Source of the DNA: Ammonifex sp.
GTDB lineage: Bacteria; Bacillota; Desulfotomaculia; Desulfotomaculales; Ammonificaceae
Reading direction: 5' to 3'
NCBI GenBank assembly: GCA_003604985.1
Contig: QZIW01000073.1
Location: forward strand, 1 to 52,632
Length of the DNA: 52,632 nucleotides
A program made the translations under genes and the position numbers. Below the pieces are notes generated by a model that did no database searches, was not told the origin of the DNA, and saw only the letters and a program-made list of their open reading frames with translations. How positions within the stretch are numbered: the stretch's first letter is position 1; the number at the start of each line of letters is the position of its first letter. Positions 15,377 through 23,822 of this stretch are shown here, in pieces.

Positions 15377-16225
15377 ATGGGGGATATTTTGGACGGTAAG
15401 GCTCTTGCCGCTCAAATCAAAGAGGAAGTAAAAGGAGGGGTCGGGAAGCTGGCCGAAAAGGGCATCGTTGTAAAGCTTACCGCGGTCCTTGTCGGCGACG
15501 ACCCCGGATCCGTGGTTTACGCGCGAGCCAAAGAGAAGGCCTGTGCGGGTGTCGGTATGGCTTATGAACTCCACCACCTGCCGGGGAGCGCTACGGAGGC
15601 TGAACTGATTGGATTGATTCAGAAGTTGAATACCGATGAATCGGTCCATGGCATCCTGGTGGAGTTCCCCCTACCCAAGCAGATCAACAAGTGGAGGGTG
15701 CTGGACGCTCTTTCCCCGCTGAAGGATGTCGACGGAATGACGGCCATCAACCGGGGGCGGCTCCTCGCGGGGGAAGACGGACTCTTTCCCGCTACGCCGC
15801 AAAGCTGTATTGAGATTATGGAGCGTTACGGCATTCATTTAGCCGGTAAGCACGCTGTTCTTGTAGGGCGAGGCGAGACGGTCGGACGACCGCTTATCCT
15901 GATGCTTTTGGGCAAAAATGCCACAGTTACGGTCTGCCACACGAAAACTCAGGACCTGGCCGGCCATACCCGCACCGCAGACGTTTTAATCACCGCCGTG
16001 GGCCGGGCGGGGCTGGTCACTGCCGATATGGTAAAGCCCGGTGCGGTCGTTGTGGACGCCGGTATCAACCAGACTGAAAAAGGCATCTGCGGTGACGTCG
16101 ACTTCGAAAACGTCAAACCAATCGCCGGCCGCATCACGCCTGTACCGGGCGGCGTTGGAAGTCTGACGACAACGCTGATCATGAAAAACGTATTGAAGGC
16201 CATCGAGCTACAGGGTATAGGTTAG
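15377..16225 (+). CDS. folD: Bifunctional methylene-THF dehydrogenase / methenyl-THF cyclohydrolase FolD
   Basis: FolD interconverts 5,10-methylene-THF, methenyl-THF and 10-formyl-THF using NAD(P). The ATG at 15377 is chosen (AAGGGG 8 nt upstream); the track TTG is too close to the SD. The 282 residues include VGDDPGSVVYARAKEKAC, with the catalytic Tyr and Lys (YARAKEK), GILVEFPLPKQIN, DVDGMTAIN, the nucleotide-binding GRGETVGRPL and VPGGVGSLTTTLIMKN. In an anaerobe it can serve both biosynthesis and the methyl branch of the Wood-Ljungdahl pathway. fchA follows 14 bases later. Confidence 0.97.
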   Translation: MGDILDGKALAAQIKEEVKGGVGKLAEKGIVVKLTAVLVGDDPGSVVYARAKEKACAGVGMAYELHHLPGSATEAELIGLIQKLNTDESVHGILVEFPLPKQINKWRVLDALSPLKDVDGMTAINRGRLLAGEDGLFPATPQSCIEIMERYGIHLAGKHAVLVGRGETVGRPLILMLLGKNATVTVCHTKTQDLAGHTRTADVLITAVGRAGLVTADMVKPGAVVVDAGINQTEKGICGDVDFENVKPIAGRITPVPGGVGSLTTTLIMKNVLKAIELQGIG

Positions 16226-16239
16226 GAGGGGAGTGCAAA

Positions 16240-16878
16240 ATGTCCGGTATTTTCGACTGGAGCCTGAAACAATTCTTAGCGGAAGCCGCTTCGAGCGCTC
16301 CCACACCCGGCGGAGGAAGCGTAGCCGCAGTCTGCGGCTCCCTGGCGGCGGCAATGGTTTCGATGGTTGCGAACCTTACCGTCGGGAAGGAGAAGTACAA
16401 AGACGTAGAGAGTGAAATGAAAGAGATTTTAGCGGAGAGTGCAAACCTGCTCGAACGGCTCGAAATGTTAGTAGCAGCGGATATGGAAGCATTCAACGGT
16501 TTCATGGCGGTGTTAAAACTCCCCAAAGAAAGCGAGGAGCAGAAGGCCGAGCGTGGACGCCGGATGCAGGAGGCGCTCGTTAAAGCCACGGACACGCCCC
16601 TTGGCATTGCTGAAACCTGTATGAGAATTCTCGAACTCGCCGGGGAGGCGGCCCTTAAGGGCAACAAAGGGGCGGTCAGCGACGCCGGTGTAGCTGCTTT
16701 CGCAGCCGAAGCAGCGCTGAATGCCGCGTTGCTTAACGTGGATATCAATGTCCCGTCCATCAAGGATAACGCCTACGTTGAACAAGCGGTGGGAAAACGC
16801 CGGGAACTCAGCCGCCAGGCCGCCGTTCTAAGGGAAAAGGCTGTGGGGGCGGTGGCCGCCCGCCTGGCCGTAAACTGA
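16240..16878 (+). CDS. fchA: Methenyltetrahydrofolate cyclohydrolase (FchA, cyclodeaminase family)
   Basis: This 212-residue helical protein belongs to the formiminotransferase-cyclodeaminase family, represented in anaerobes by FchA, which hydrolyses methenyl-THF to 10-formyl-THF. Typical segments are SAPTPGGGSVAAVCGSLAAAMVSMVANLT, DMEAFNGFMAVLKLPK and a run of alanine-rich helices (VAAFAAEAALNAALLNVDIN). The ATG has a strong SD (GGAGGGGAG). It duplicates the cyclohydrolase activity normally present in FolD and probably shares its mRNA. Confidence 0.9.
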   Translation: MSGIFDWSLKQFLAEAASSAPTPGGGSVAAVCGSLAAAMVSMVANLTVGKEKYKDVESEMKEILAESANLLERLEMLVAADMEAFNGFMAVLKLPKESEEQKAERGRRMQEALVKATDTPLGIAETCMRILELAGEAALKGNKGAVSDAGVAAFAAEAALNAALLNVDINVPSIKDNAYVEQAVGKRRELSRQAAVLREKAVGAVAARLAVN

Positions 16879-16959
16879 GTATGATTGTCAAACTTTAAAT
16901 GTCGTTAGACGTCTGCCGCAAACCGCCGGTTGATTGCTGATTGCTTTTAATCTGGGGGA

Positions 16960-17523
16960 ATGGGAGTGGGTTTGGTAAAGCCGATAGTCAGCGTTTTTAC
17001 CGGCGTGACAGAGTTGTTCGGAGAAGTGGAGTTCTTTTTTTCGGGGCGCTTCGGCGCCCCGGACTACGTAAGTCCGGATCTTAATTTTAATCAAACCGGA
17101 TACTACGCGAAGGAAATGGGCACTGGTCTGGTTCGGCGCATATATTCCTATCCCGACCTGATAAAACCAGCCGAATTATATCCCCTTAAACTTCTAACCA
17201 TCGACGTTGAGAACCGCTGGCGGGTAGAAGGAAAGCGCCGGGTAAATATTGACCCCGGGTACCTGAGCCTGGCAAAACTGGTACTGGCAACGACTAAAGA
17301 CAACGTTCACCGGATCTGTATCGGTGAAGGAGTCTACGCCGAAGTCACCCTGTTTTTTGAAAAAGGTGGGTTTCATCCATGGCCGTGGACATACCCGGAC
17401 TACGCCAGTGACGAATACCGCATGATTTTTGCCTGCATCCGTGAAATTTACCGTGGACAAGTTCGAAACGGGGAACAGAATACATTTAAAAGGACACATT
17501 CAGGACCGCCGGTGCGGAAGTGA
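16960..17523 (+). CDS. DUF4416 family protein
   Basis: This 187-residue soluble protein matches the DUF4416 pattern of anaerobic Firmicutes and deltaproteobacteria: FGEVEFFFSGRFGAPDYVSP, YYAKEMGTGLVRRIYSYPDLI, NIDPGYLSLAKLVLATTKD, then HRICIGEGVYAEVTLFF and FHPWPWTYPDYASDEY. No catalytic motif is known to me. The start may lie a few codons later (GTG 16966), because the SD (GGGGG) touches the ATG. It sits between one-carbon genes and xseB and appears independent of both. Confidence 0.8.
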   Translation: MGVGLVKPIVSVFTGVTELFGEVEFFFSGRFGAPDYVSPDLNFNQTGYYAKEMGTGLVRRIYSYPDLIKPAELYPLKLLTIDVENRWRVEGKRRVNIDPGYLSLAKLVLATTKDNVHRICIGEGVYAEVTLFFEKGGFHPWPWTYPDYASDEYRMIFACIREIYRGQVRNGEQNTFKRTHSGPPVRK

Positions 17524-17527
17524 AATC

Positions 17528-17555
17528 TTTACAAAACAGGGTGTTGTGCTATACT
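17528..17555 (+). promoter_or_regulatory. Predicted sigma-A promoter upstream of xseB
   Basis: TTTACA (-35, 5 of 6) and TATACT (-10, 5 of 6) are 16 bp apart. The start would be near 17562, 24 nt before the GTG of xseB. It would drive xseB, ispA, the structured RNA, oapA and dxs as a unit. Confidence 0.55.
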
Positions 17556-17585
17556 TTTCATAAATGTCAAAAGGGGTATCATTAA

Positions 17586-17840
17586 GTGGATGACGCAGAA
17601 GATTTGGGATTCGAAAAATCTCTTGAGCGTTTGGAGGCGATTGTACGGGAAATCGAGACTGGAAACCTGAACCTGGACACCGCTATGGCCCGTTTCACCG
17701 AAGGAATGGAGTTGGTGAAAAGATGCCGCGCCTTACTCGCCGGAGCGGAACAAAAACTCTACCTCCTGATCGAAGGCGAGTCTAACGAACCCCACTTGAC
17801 GCCAACCTCTTTAAAAAAGGAAAGTTCCAATGGAATTTAA
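17586..17840 (+). CDS. xseB: Exodeoxyribonuclease VII small subunit
   Basis: This is the small helical subunit of exonuclease VII; several copies wrap the large subunit. The 84 residues contain the family pattern GFEKSLERLEAIVREIETGN and LDTAMARFTEGMELVKRCRALL. It starts at a GTG with AAGGGGT 9 nt upstream and overlaps ispA by 11 bases, so translation of the two is probably coupled. Confidence 0.95.
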   Translation: MDDAEDLGFEKSLERLEAIVREIETGNLNLDTAMARFTEGMELVKRCRALLAGAEQKLYLLIEGESNEPHLTPTSLKKESSNGI

Positions 17841-18720
17841 GGCGGCGTTGACAGAGAAAGCACGCCTTATCAATCAGGCCCTGGACAGATACCTCCCCCC
17901 CGAATTAGCACCGCCGGGCGTTATCCACCAGGCAATGCGGTACAGCGTTCTTTCCGGCGGCAAACGCCTGCGCCCGGCCCTCGTCCTCGGTGCGGCGGAA
18001 GCGGTTGGCGCCGTCGGCGAAGAAATAATAACGGCGGCCTGCGGGATTGAACTGATACATTGTTACTCCCTTGTTCATGACGATTTGCCCGCGATGGACA
18101 ACGACGACCTGAGACGGGGAAGGCCGACGAGCCACAAGGTTTTCGGCGAAGCAATCGCCATTCTGGTGGGGGACGCCTTGCTGACTTTTGGGTTTGAATT
18201 GTTGGCGCGGGCAGGAATGGGCGGCGGAGTTTTACCGGAGGCCGGTCTCCGGGTTGTGGCCGAGGTTGCGGCCGCAATCGGCACCCACGGCATGGTAGGC
18301 GGGCAGACGCTCGATGTCACAGCGGAAGGAGCGGCCGTTGACCTCAAGCTGATCGAAGAAATACACCGTCTAAAAACGGGGGCCCTTTTTGAGGCTTCGG
18401 TACGGGCCGGAGCAATCCTCGCCGGCGCCACGGACCAGCAGCTTTTTCAGCTTAATCGCTACGCCCGGGAGATCGGTCTGGCCTTCCAGATAACCGATGA
18501 TATACTCGACGTGATAGGCGAAACTGCAAAAACGGGAAAAAGTGTCGGCGGTGACGCCCACAAAAAGAAGCTCAGCTATGCAGGCGTCTTTGGTGTTCCG
18601 GCGGCCCTTAAACGGGCTGAGGAGGCCGTGAATTCGGCGCTCGAAGCGATCGACGATTTCGGTGAAAATGCCGCTTTTTTGCGTCAGGCCGCGCTATTTA
18701 TCTTAACACGCGAATACTAA
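17830..18720 (+). CDS. ispA: Polyprenyl synthetase, farnesyl/geranylgeranyl diphosphate synthase type
   Basis: This enzyme condenses isopentenyl diphosphate with allylic diphosphates to make the C15/C20 precursor of quinones and undecaprenyl phosphate. At 296 residues it is complete. It has GGKRLRP, the first Asp-rich motif DDLPAMDND, GQTLDV, a K-T pair (RLKTGALFEASV) and the second Asp-rich motif ITDDILD. It is the last protein gene before the structured RNA. The pair with dxs downstream puts two isoprenoid genes on either side of that RNA, as in other OLE loci. Confidence 0.96.
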   Translation: MEFKAALTEKARLINQALDRYLPPELAPPGVIHQAMRYSVLSGGKRLRPALVLGAAEAVGAVGEEIITAACGIELIHCYSLVHDDLPAMDNDDLRRGRPTSHKVFGEAIAILVGDALLTFGFELLARAGMGGGVLPEAGLRVVAEVAAAIGTHGMVGGQTLDVTAEGAAVDLKLIEEIHRLKTGALFEASVRAGAILAGATDQQLFQLNRYAREIGLAFQITDDILDVIGETAKTGKSVGGDAHKKKLSYAGVFGVPAALKRAEEAVNSALEAIDDFGENAAFLRQAALFILTREY

Positions 18721-18784
18721 TAATTAAATCTGCCGGGACAAAGGAAATAAGCCCTTGCGGGAGTTTATCCGGATGCAGCAAGAT

Positions 18785-18814
18785 TTGTTTTATGCGAGCC
18801 CGTTATGGTATCAT
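18785..18814 (+). promoter_or_regulatory. Candidate promoter for the OLE-type RNA
   Basis: TTGTTT (-35) and TATCAT (-10, 5 of 6) stand 18 bp apart, predicting a start near 18821, just before an AT-rich hairpin (18821-18848: TGAATAAAGC/GCTTATTCA) and the closing stem of the RNA. A stand-alone promoter would allow RNA production beyond operon level. The -35 match is weak. Confidence 0.35.
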
Positions 18815-18859
18815 AAATCATGAATAAAGCGTTTAAAAAGCTTATTCAAAAAAAGTAGT

Positions 18860-19449
18860 GGGTAAGTGACGCAGTATCCTAGTCAGGACCTCTCTTTTGA
18901 AGGCGGGCCTAAAAATCCGTTAAGGGCACATCGATGAAGTTCCTGGTGCTGGCTGCCGGCGCCCAGCCGGGGGTCGGTACTGGGAGTTAAGGCGGGAGGG
19001 CGAGCCGCAATGGCATGCGGGCGTAGACCCTGCCGCCGCGGAGACCCAAGTGCGTGGGGGAAAACCTTGATCCTATGGCTTGGGCTGGAACCTGTAACGT
19101 GGTACAAAAGCTGCGTGCAGAGTAGCCTGCCTTGAGTGGGCAGGGTGGATGCAAACAAACGCAGGTTTTGGGCATGGGGCCCGTTCCCGAAACCGGCAGA
19201 TCTGAAACCCTGACTGCAAAAGAGGCTAGGAAGAGAACGGTTCTGCAGGGGAAAACCCCTAGGCTGTCCGGACTCATGGGGCACTGCAGGGATTAAAGTG
19301 TGAGCTTAGTGGTAATCCAGTCCCGGTAGCGGTGACGCGCCGGGGGCGCCCTTAAAGGGAAACCGCCGGTACGGCAACGGCCGGTGGGTACCCGGGAAAT
19401 CCTACTGGACCTAAGGTACAGCGTTTACTTGCGGTGCTGTCACTTACCC
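18860..19449 (+). ncRNA. ole: OLE RNA (ornate large extremophilic RNA)
   Basis: This is a GC-rich, roughly 590-nt stretch with no credible plus-strand ORF. Its ends form a perfect 11-bp stem: GGGTAAGTGAC (18860-18870) with GTCACTTACCC (19439-19449). Many local helices are visible, for example CCGGCGCCCAGCCGG near 18957-18971. OLE RNA is a conserved RNA of about 610 nt in extremophilic and anaerobic Firmicutes, normally encoded among isoprenoid genes (ispA, dxs) and just upstream of oapA. Size, position between ispA and dxs, and the downstream membrane protein all agree. Known OLE forms a membrane-associated ribonucleoprotein with OapA and is linked to tolerance of cold, alcohol and metal stress in Bacillus halodurans. 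I identify it from context and ends, not from a covariance search. Confidence 0.85.
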
Positions 19450-19575
19450 TATTTTGAGGAAATGAAGTCGGGGATGAAGATGTATGTTCAAAAAGGTTGA
19501 ACAGACTGAAAATCGGCTCTCCGATTTGTGATAATTAAATCAATAAGGTCATCGACAACATGAGGTGATACTTGT

Positions 19576-20187
19576 TTGCCGCAAAACCTGCCCCGCCGTC
19601 CGTTATCAAGACACGTTTTTAAGGTCCTGATATGGACGTTTGCTGCCACGGTTTCCTTTGCTTTCGTTTCGGAGAGCTTAGTACGGCGGCTGGAAGCGAT
19701 AGGGCTCGCCGTTTTTCTGTTGATGATAATCATTGCGGTAAACATAGCGTTCGACATTTTGGGTACCGCGGCGACGGCAGCTACGGAGGCGCCGCTTAAC
19801 GCCATGGCGGCCCGCAAAGTGAGCGGCGCACAGGAAGGGTTGCACCTGGTCAAGAACGCAGACAAGGTGGCCAATTTCTGCAACGATGTGATCGGAGACG
19901 TTTCGGGGATAATTGCCGGTGCCCTTGGGATTACGTTAATGTCCCGGGCACTTTTGGCGTGGCCCAAGACCAGCGAACTGTGGCTCAACATCCTGGTGAC
20001 TGCAAGTATCGCGTCCGTAACCGTAGCCGGAAAGGCCATGGGGAAACGAGTGGCGGTGACGCAGGCCAACCAGGTTATTTTTTTGGCGGGCCGGGTTATA
20101 GCCGGCTACCGGCGGGTAATTAACCTTCTAAGTGGAAGAAGCGGGAAGAATGCGAAGAAGAAGGTGCGGAGTATTGGGCGTTCTTGA
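19576..20187 (+). CDS. oapA: OLE-associated membrane protein OapA
   Basis: This 203-residue integral membrane protein has about four hydrophobic segments (near residues 15-37, 41-65, 105-130, 135-155) and a very basic C terminus ([17 protein letters not shown]) suited to RNA contact. The loop [31 protein letters not shown] between spans two and three is the kind of conserved region seen in OapA/DUF21-like proteins. OapA binds OLE RNA and brings it to the membrane. The TTG start has a near-perfect SD (GAGGTGAT, 6 nt away). It begins about 125 nt after the RNA and overlaps dxs by 14 bases. The assignment depends on the adjacent RNA as well as the protein pattern. Confidence 0.85.
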   Translation: MPQNLPRRPLSRHVFKVLIWTFAATVSFAFVSESLVRRLEAIGLAVFLLMIIIAVNIAFDILGTAATAATEAPLNAMAARKVSGAQEGLHLVKNADKVANFCNDVIGDVSGIIAGALGITLMSRALLAWPKTSELWLNILVTASIASVTVAGKAMGKRVAVTQANQVIFLAGRVIAGYRRVINLLSGRSGKNAKKKVRSIGRS

Positions 20188-22066
20188 AAAGATAAATTCG
20201 CCGGCCGATTTGAGAAAACTGGACCCGGCGAAATTGGACACACTGGCGCTCGAAATGCGGAGCTTATTAATCGAGACGGTGTCCAAAACCGGCGGGCACC
20301 TCGCGCCCAATCTCGGGGTGGTCGAGCTGACCATCGCGCTGCACAGGGTTTTTAACACGCCGAAGGACAAGCTCATCTGGGACGTCGGGCACCAGTGCTA
20401 CGTCCATAAAATCATCACCGGGCGGCGGGAAGGCTTCGCTACGCTCAGGCAGTTCGGCGGTTTGAGCGGTTTTCCGTCACGCGAAGAGAGCATCTACGAC
20501 ACTTTTGGCACAGGGCACGCGAGCACCTCAATTTCCGCAGCCCTCGGTCTTGCAAAAGCGCGCGATTTAAACCAGGACAACCATGCCGTGGTGGCCGTAA
20601 TAGGCGACGGTGCTTTGACGGGTGGAATGGCCCTCGAGGCTCTTAACCATGCCGGACACATTAAGGCAAACATCATTGTTGTCTTAAATGACAACGAGAT
20701 GTCCATAGCCAGGAACGTCGGTGCTCTATCCGGGTACTTGACCAGACTGAGAACCGATCCGATGTACCACCGTTCGCGGGAGGAGTTCGAGAGCCTGATC
20801 CAAAAGATTCCGGCAATAGGCCCCAAGATGTTCCGCATTCTCGACCGCCTCAAGGACAGCGTTAAATATCTGGTCGTTCCGGGCATGTTCTTTGAAGAAC
20901 TCGGTTACACGTATCTCGGGCCTGTTAACGGGCACAACATTACGGCTTTGCTCAATACTCTTGATAAAGCCAAAGCCTTAAAGGGGCCGGTTCTCGTCCA
21001 CGTCGTGACGAGGAAAGGTATGGGGTACCAGCCTGCGGAAAAAGACCCTGACCTGTTTCACGGTGTCGGTCCCTTCGAAGTAAAGTCCGGCCAGGTCGCG
21101 CGCTCGACACGGGTTTCCTACATGGAGGTTTTCGGTGAAACTCTCATGAAATTAGCGGAGGAAGACCCGAGGATTATCGCGATCACGGCCGCGATGCCCA
21201 CCGGAACAGGATTGAAGTCTTTTGCCAAACGTTTCCCGCACCGGTTCTTCGATGTTGGTATCGCGGAACAACACGCCGTGACATTGGCGGCCGGTCTTGC
21301 AGCCGGCGGGTGGCGTCCGGTGGTGGCTATCTATTCGACTTTCTTACAGAGGGCTTACGACCAGATTATTCACGACGTCTGCCTTCAGCGTTTGCCCGTT
21401 GTCCTGTCCCTGGACCGGAGTGGAATAGTAGGTGAAGACGGGGTCACCCACCAGGGGCTTTTTGACCTCGTGTACCTGCGTTCCGTACCCAACATGACGC
21501 TTATGGCCCCGCAAGACGAAAACGAGTTGCAGCACATGTTAAAGACGGCAGTCACTTACAACGGGCCCTGCGCGGTAAGATATCCTCGCGGTGGCGGCAC
21601 CGGGTGCGGACTCGACAAGGAACCTCAGGTATTGCCTTACGGACAGGGTGTGGTCTTACGGGACGGGAAGGACGTTAGCATCTTTGCCGTGGGATCCATG
21701 GTGGGCGTGGCCCTGGAAGCGGCTGACCTGCTCTCCCGTCAGGGAATTGAAGCGGCGGTCGTCAACGTGCGTTTTGTTAAACCGCTGGACGAAAAACTGC
21801 TTTTGCGTTACGCCAGACAAACGCAAAGGGTGGTGACAATAGAGGAGGGAATCCTCGCCGGCGGCTTTGGAAGCGCTGTGGGGGAACTCCTATTGGACAA
21901 CGGGCTCAGCGGTGTAGAGCTTATCCGGCGGGGTATAGACGATACCTTTGTTGAGCATGGCGCACCCGACATCCTCAGGAATAAATACGGTCTGACCGCG
22001 GGTGAAGTCGTCAAAGCGGTTACCCAACCAAGGCGGCGGCTTAAAGTGGCCTTCAAAAAATCGTAA
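20174..22066 (+). CDS. dxs: 1-deoxy-D-xylulose-5-phosphate synthase
   Basis: Dxs condenses pyruvate and glyceraldehyde 3-phosphate using thiamine diphosphate, the first step of the MEP isoprenoid pathway. The TTG at 20174 (AAGGTG 7 nt upstream; [16 protein letters not shown]) fits family N termini better than the track GTG at 20132. The 630 residues include [13 protein letters not shown], the TPP motif [17 protein letters not shown] with [13 protein letters not shown], the transketolase pyrimidine domain ([30 protein letters not shown]) and a C-terminal transketolase domain. It overlaps oapA, so its translation is probably coupled to that of OapA. Confidence 0.97.
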   Translation: MGVLEKINSPADLRKLDPAKLDTLALEMRSLLIETVSKTGGHLAPNLGVVELTIALHRVFNTPKDKLIWDVGHQCYVHKIITGRREGFATLRQFGGLSGFPSREESIYDTFGTGHASTSISAALGLAKARDLNQDNHAVVAVIGDGALTGGMALEALNHAGHIKANIIVVLNDNEMSIARNVGALSGYLTRLRTDPMYHRSREEFESLIQKIPAIGPKMFRILDRLKDSVKYLVVPGMFFEELGYTYLGPVNGHNITALLNTLDKAKALKGPVLVHVVTRKGMGYQPAEKDPDLFHGVGPFEVKSGQVARSTRVSYMEVFGETLMKLAEEDPRIIAITAAMPTGTGLKSFAKRFPHRFFDVGIAEQHAVTLAAGLAAGGWRPVVAIYSTFLQRAYDQIIHDVCLQRLPVVLSLDRSGIVGEDGVTHQGLFDLVYLRSVPNMTLMAPQDENELQHMLKTAVTYNGPCAVRYPRGGGTGCGLDKEPQVLPYGQGVVLRDGKDVSIFAVGSMVGVALEAADLLSRQGIEAAVVNVRFVKPLDEKLLLRYARQTQRVVTIEEGILAGGFGSAVGELLLDNGLSGVELIRRGIDDTFVEHGAPDILRNKYGLTAGEVVKAVTQPRRRLKVAFKKS

Positions 22067-22067
22067 C

Positions 22068-22895
22068 ATGACCGTGAATCGACTGCGGTTGGACGTGTTT
22101 CTGGTTCAAAACGGTTACTACCCATCCAGGGAGCGCGCGCAGGCGGCAATTATTGCCGGCGCTGTTTATATCAACGGGGCCTGTGTACGGAAGCCCGGTC
22201 AGACCGTAAGTGACACCGACGCCATTGAACTCCGCGGCCGGGAAGTACCCTATGTGTCACGGGGCGGGCTTAAACTCGAACACGCCTTGAAGGCCTTCAA
22301 CATCAATCTCGACGCCAAAGTCGTAATCGACGCCGGCGCGTCTACAGGCGGTTTTGTTGATTGTGCTTTAGCTGCCGGGGCACGGCGTGTCTATGCCGTC
22401 GACGTCGGCTACGGGCAACTCGCCTGGAAACTTAGGACCGACCCGCGTGTGGTTGTCTTGGAACGCACCAACGTACGCTACCTGGACCCAAACACCCTTG
22501 ACGAACCCCCGGACTTTGCCACCATAGATTTGAGCTTCATATCCCTTGAGAAGGTGTTGCCACAAATAGGCCGGCTCTTGAAACCCGAAGGGGAAGGCGT
22601 GGCGTTGGTCAAACCTCAATTTGAAGCGGGACCGGAAAAGGTGGGCAAGAAAGGCGTCGTCCGCGATGCCGCGACCCATCTTATCGTCTGCCGACGGATC
22701 GTACAGTTCATCGGGAGTCTGAACTGGGAAGTGTTAAATTTCACATTTTCGCCCATCAAAGGTCCGGAAGGCAACATAGAATTCCTTGTTTATTTCAGCA
22801 AGGCTGCCGGACAGTCCTGGGAAGGCAGCATCAGTGAAATCGTAGACGCAGCCTGGGATTTTTTCGACAAGGGCAAGGTGTTGCCTGAACATTAG
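22068..22895 (+). CDS. tlyA: TlyA family rRNA 2'-O-methyltransferase
   Basis: TlyA proteins methylate ribose of cytidines in 16S and/or 23S rRNA; some are called hemolysins. The ATG at 22068, directly after dxs, gives 275 residues. An N-terminal S4 RNA-binding domain (LRLDVFLVQNGYYPSRERAQAAI) is followed by an FtsJ-type methyltransferase domain with the SAM motif DAGASTGGFVDCAL, YAVDVGYGQLAWKLR, IDLSFISLEKVLPQI and LVKPQFEAGPEKV. The track start lies inside dxs. It sits in the dxs-tlyA-nadK-argR-recN order common in Firmicutes. Confidence 0.95.
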   Translation: MTVNRLRLDVFLVQNGYYPSRERAQAAIIAGAVYINGACVRKPGQTVSDTDAIELRGREVPYVSRGGLKLEHALKAFNINLDAKVVIDAGASTGGFVDCALAAGARRVYAVDVGYGQLAWKLRTDPRVVVLERTNVRYLDPNTLDEPPDFATIDLSFISLEKVLPQIGRLLKPEGEGVALVKPQFEAGPEKVGKKGVVRDAATHLIVCRRIVQFIGSLNWEVLNFTFSPIKGPEGNIEFLVYFSKAAGQSWEGSISEIVDAAWDFFDKGKVLPEH

Positions 22896-22930
22896 GTCGG
22901 GTGACAAAATAATTAGGGGCGGCGGAGCAG

Positions 22931-23815
22931 ATGGAAATGAAGACGGTCGGTATGGTTCTGAACCCGACACTGGGCGATAGGGTCGCCGTTGCTGCCAGGG
23001 AACTACAGACTTACCTCGAACGGAAGGGGCTGAAAGTCCTTCTGCTTGACGAGCACGCGCCGCTGGTCGGCGAAAACGGGGTTGGCAAAGAGTTATTGCG
23101 TGACATCTGCGACTGCATTTTTGCGCTGGGTGGGGACGGCACCCTGCTTTCTACGGTCCAGATCGTTGCTCCAAGCGAAATTCCGGTCTTAGGGATTAAC
23201 CTCGGCGGTCTTGGTTTCTTGTCGGAACTGGGGCCAGAGGAACTCTACCCCGGGCTTGAGCGAATTCTGGCCGGCGATTTCCGGCTCGAACAACGCCTGC
23301 TTTTACGCGGGAAGGTTGAACGAAGTGATAAAGCGGTTAAAGAGGTGGTTTGCCTTAACGACTGCGTGGTAGGGCGGGGGGCGCTGAGCAGACCCTGCCG
23401 CCTGGAAGTGCGCGTAGACGGGTACTCCGCCATGAGGTTCAACGGGGACGGTATCATTGTCTCCACACCTACGGGGTCTACGGCCTATTCGTTTTCGGCC
23501 GGTGGACCGGTGGTCGAACCGGTTGTGGCGGCAATAGTCCTTACCCCGATCTGCCCTCATTCGTTTATGGTGCGACCGATGGTGCTCAACGCAAGCGCCA
23601 CGGTCAAGGTGCTGCTTGAAACGAGTGTTGCCGGAGTTAACCTGACTGTCGACGGGCAGGAGAGCATTCCGCTCATCGCGGGAGACAAGGTGGTCATTGA
23701 CCGTTATCCCCGTCAGTTGAAGCTGATAAGAGTTGCTGAGCGGAGCTTCTTTTGCGTTTTGCGGGAGAAACTGAGACTCGAGGGTCTCAAGGATTTCGTC
23801 TCCGATAAGGAGTGA
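22931..23815 (+). CDS. nadK: NAD kinase
   Basis: NadK phosphorylates NAD to NADP. The 294 residues carry the family signature GGDGTLLSTVQ, LGINLGGLGFLSEL, the NE-like segment FNGDGIIVSTPTGSTAYSFSAGGPVV and a C-terminal beta domain with VDGQESIPL. The ATG at 22931 has GGAG only 3 nt away; a second ATG at 22937 has better spacing and may be the true start. It lies between tlyA and argR on what looks like one transcript. Confidence 0.96.
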   Translation: MEMKTVGMVLNPTLGDRVAVAARELQTYLERKGLKVLLLDEHAPLVGENGVGKELLRDICDCIFALGGDGTLLSTVQIVAPSEIPVLGINLGGLGFLSELGPEELYPGLERILAGDFRLEQRLLLRGKVERSDKAVKEVVCLNDCVVGRGALSRPCRLEVRVDGYSAMRFNGDGIIVSTPTGSTAYSFSAGGPVVEPVVAAIVLTPICPHSFMVRPMVLNASATVKVLLETSVAGVNLTVDGQESIPLIAGDKVVIDRYPRQLKLIRVAERSFFCVLREKLRLEGLKDFVSDKE

Positions 23816-23822
23816 GGTCTAA

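Noticed and set aside
18883-19284. Minus-strand ORFs of 133 and 96 residues inside the structured RNA
   Set aside because: They lie wholly within the OLE-type RNA, have no SD and show Pro/Arg/Ser-rich composition typical of chance translation of GC-rich DNA.
18860-19449. RNase P RNA, tmRNA or group II intron as the identity of the structured RNA
   Set aside because: None of the signature sequences of those RNAs was seen, there is no intron-encoded protein, and the ispA-oapA-dxs context fits OLE.
19510-19527. Hairpin AAATCGG/CCGATTT as terminator of the OLE RNA
   Set aside because: No T tract follows; it lies in the leader of oapA and may be only a local fold.
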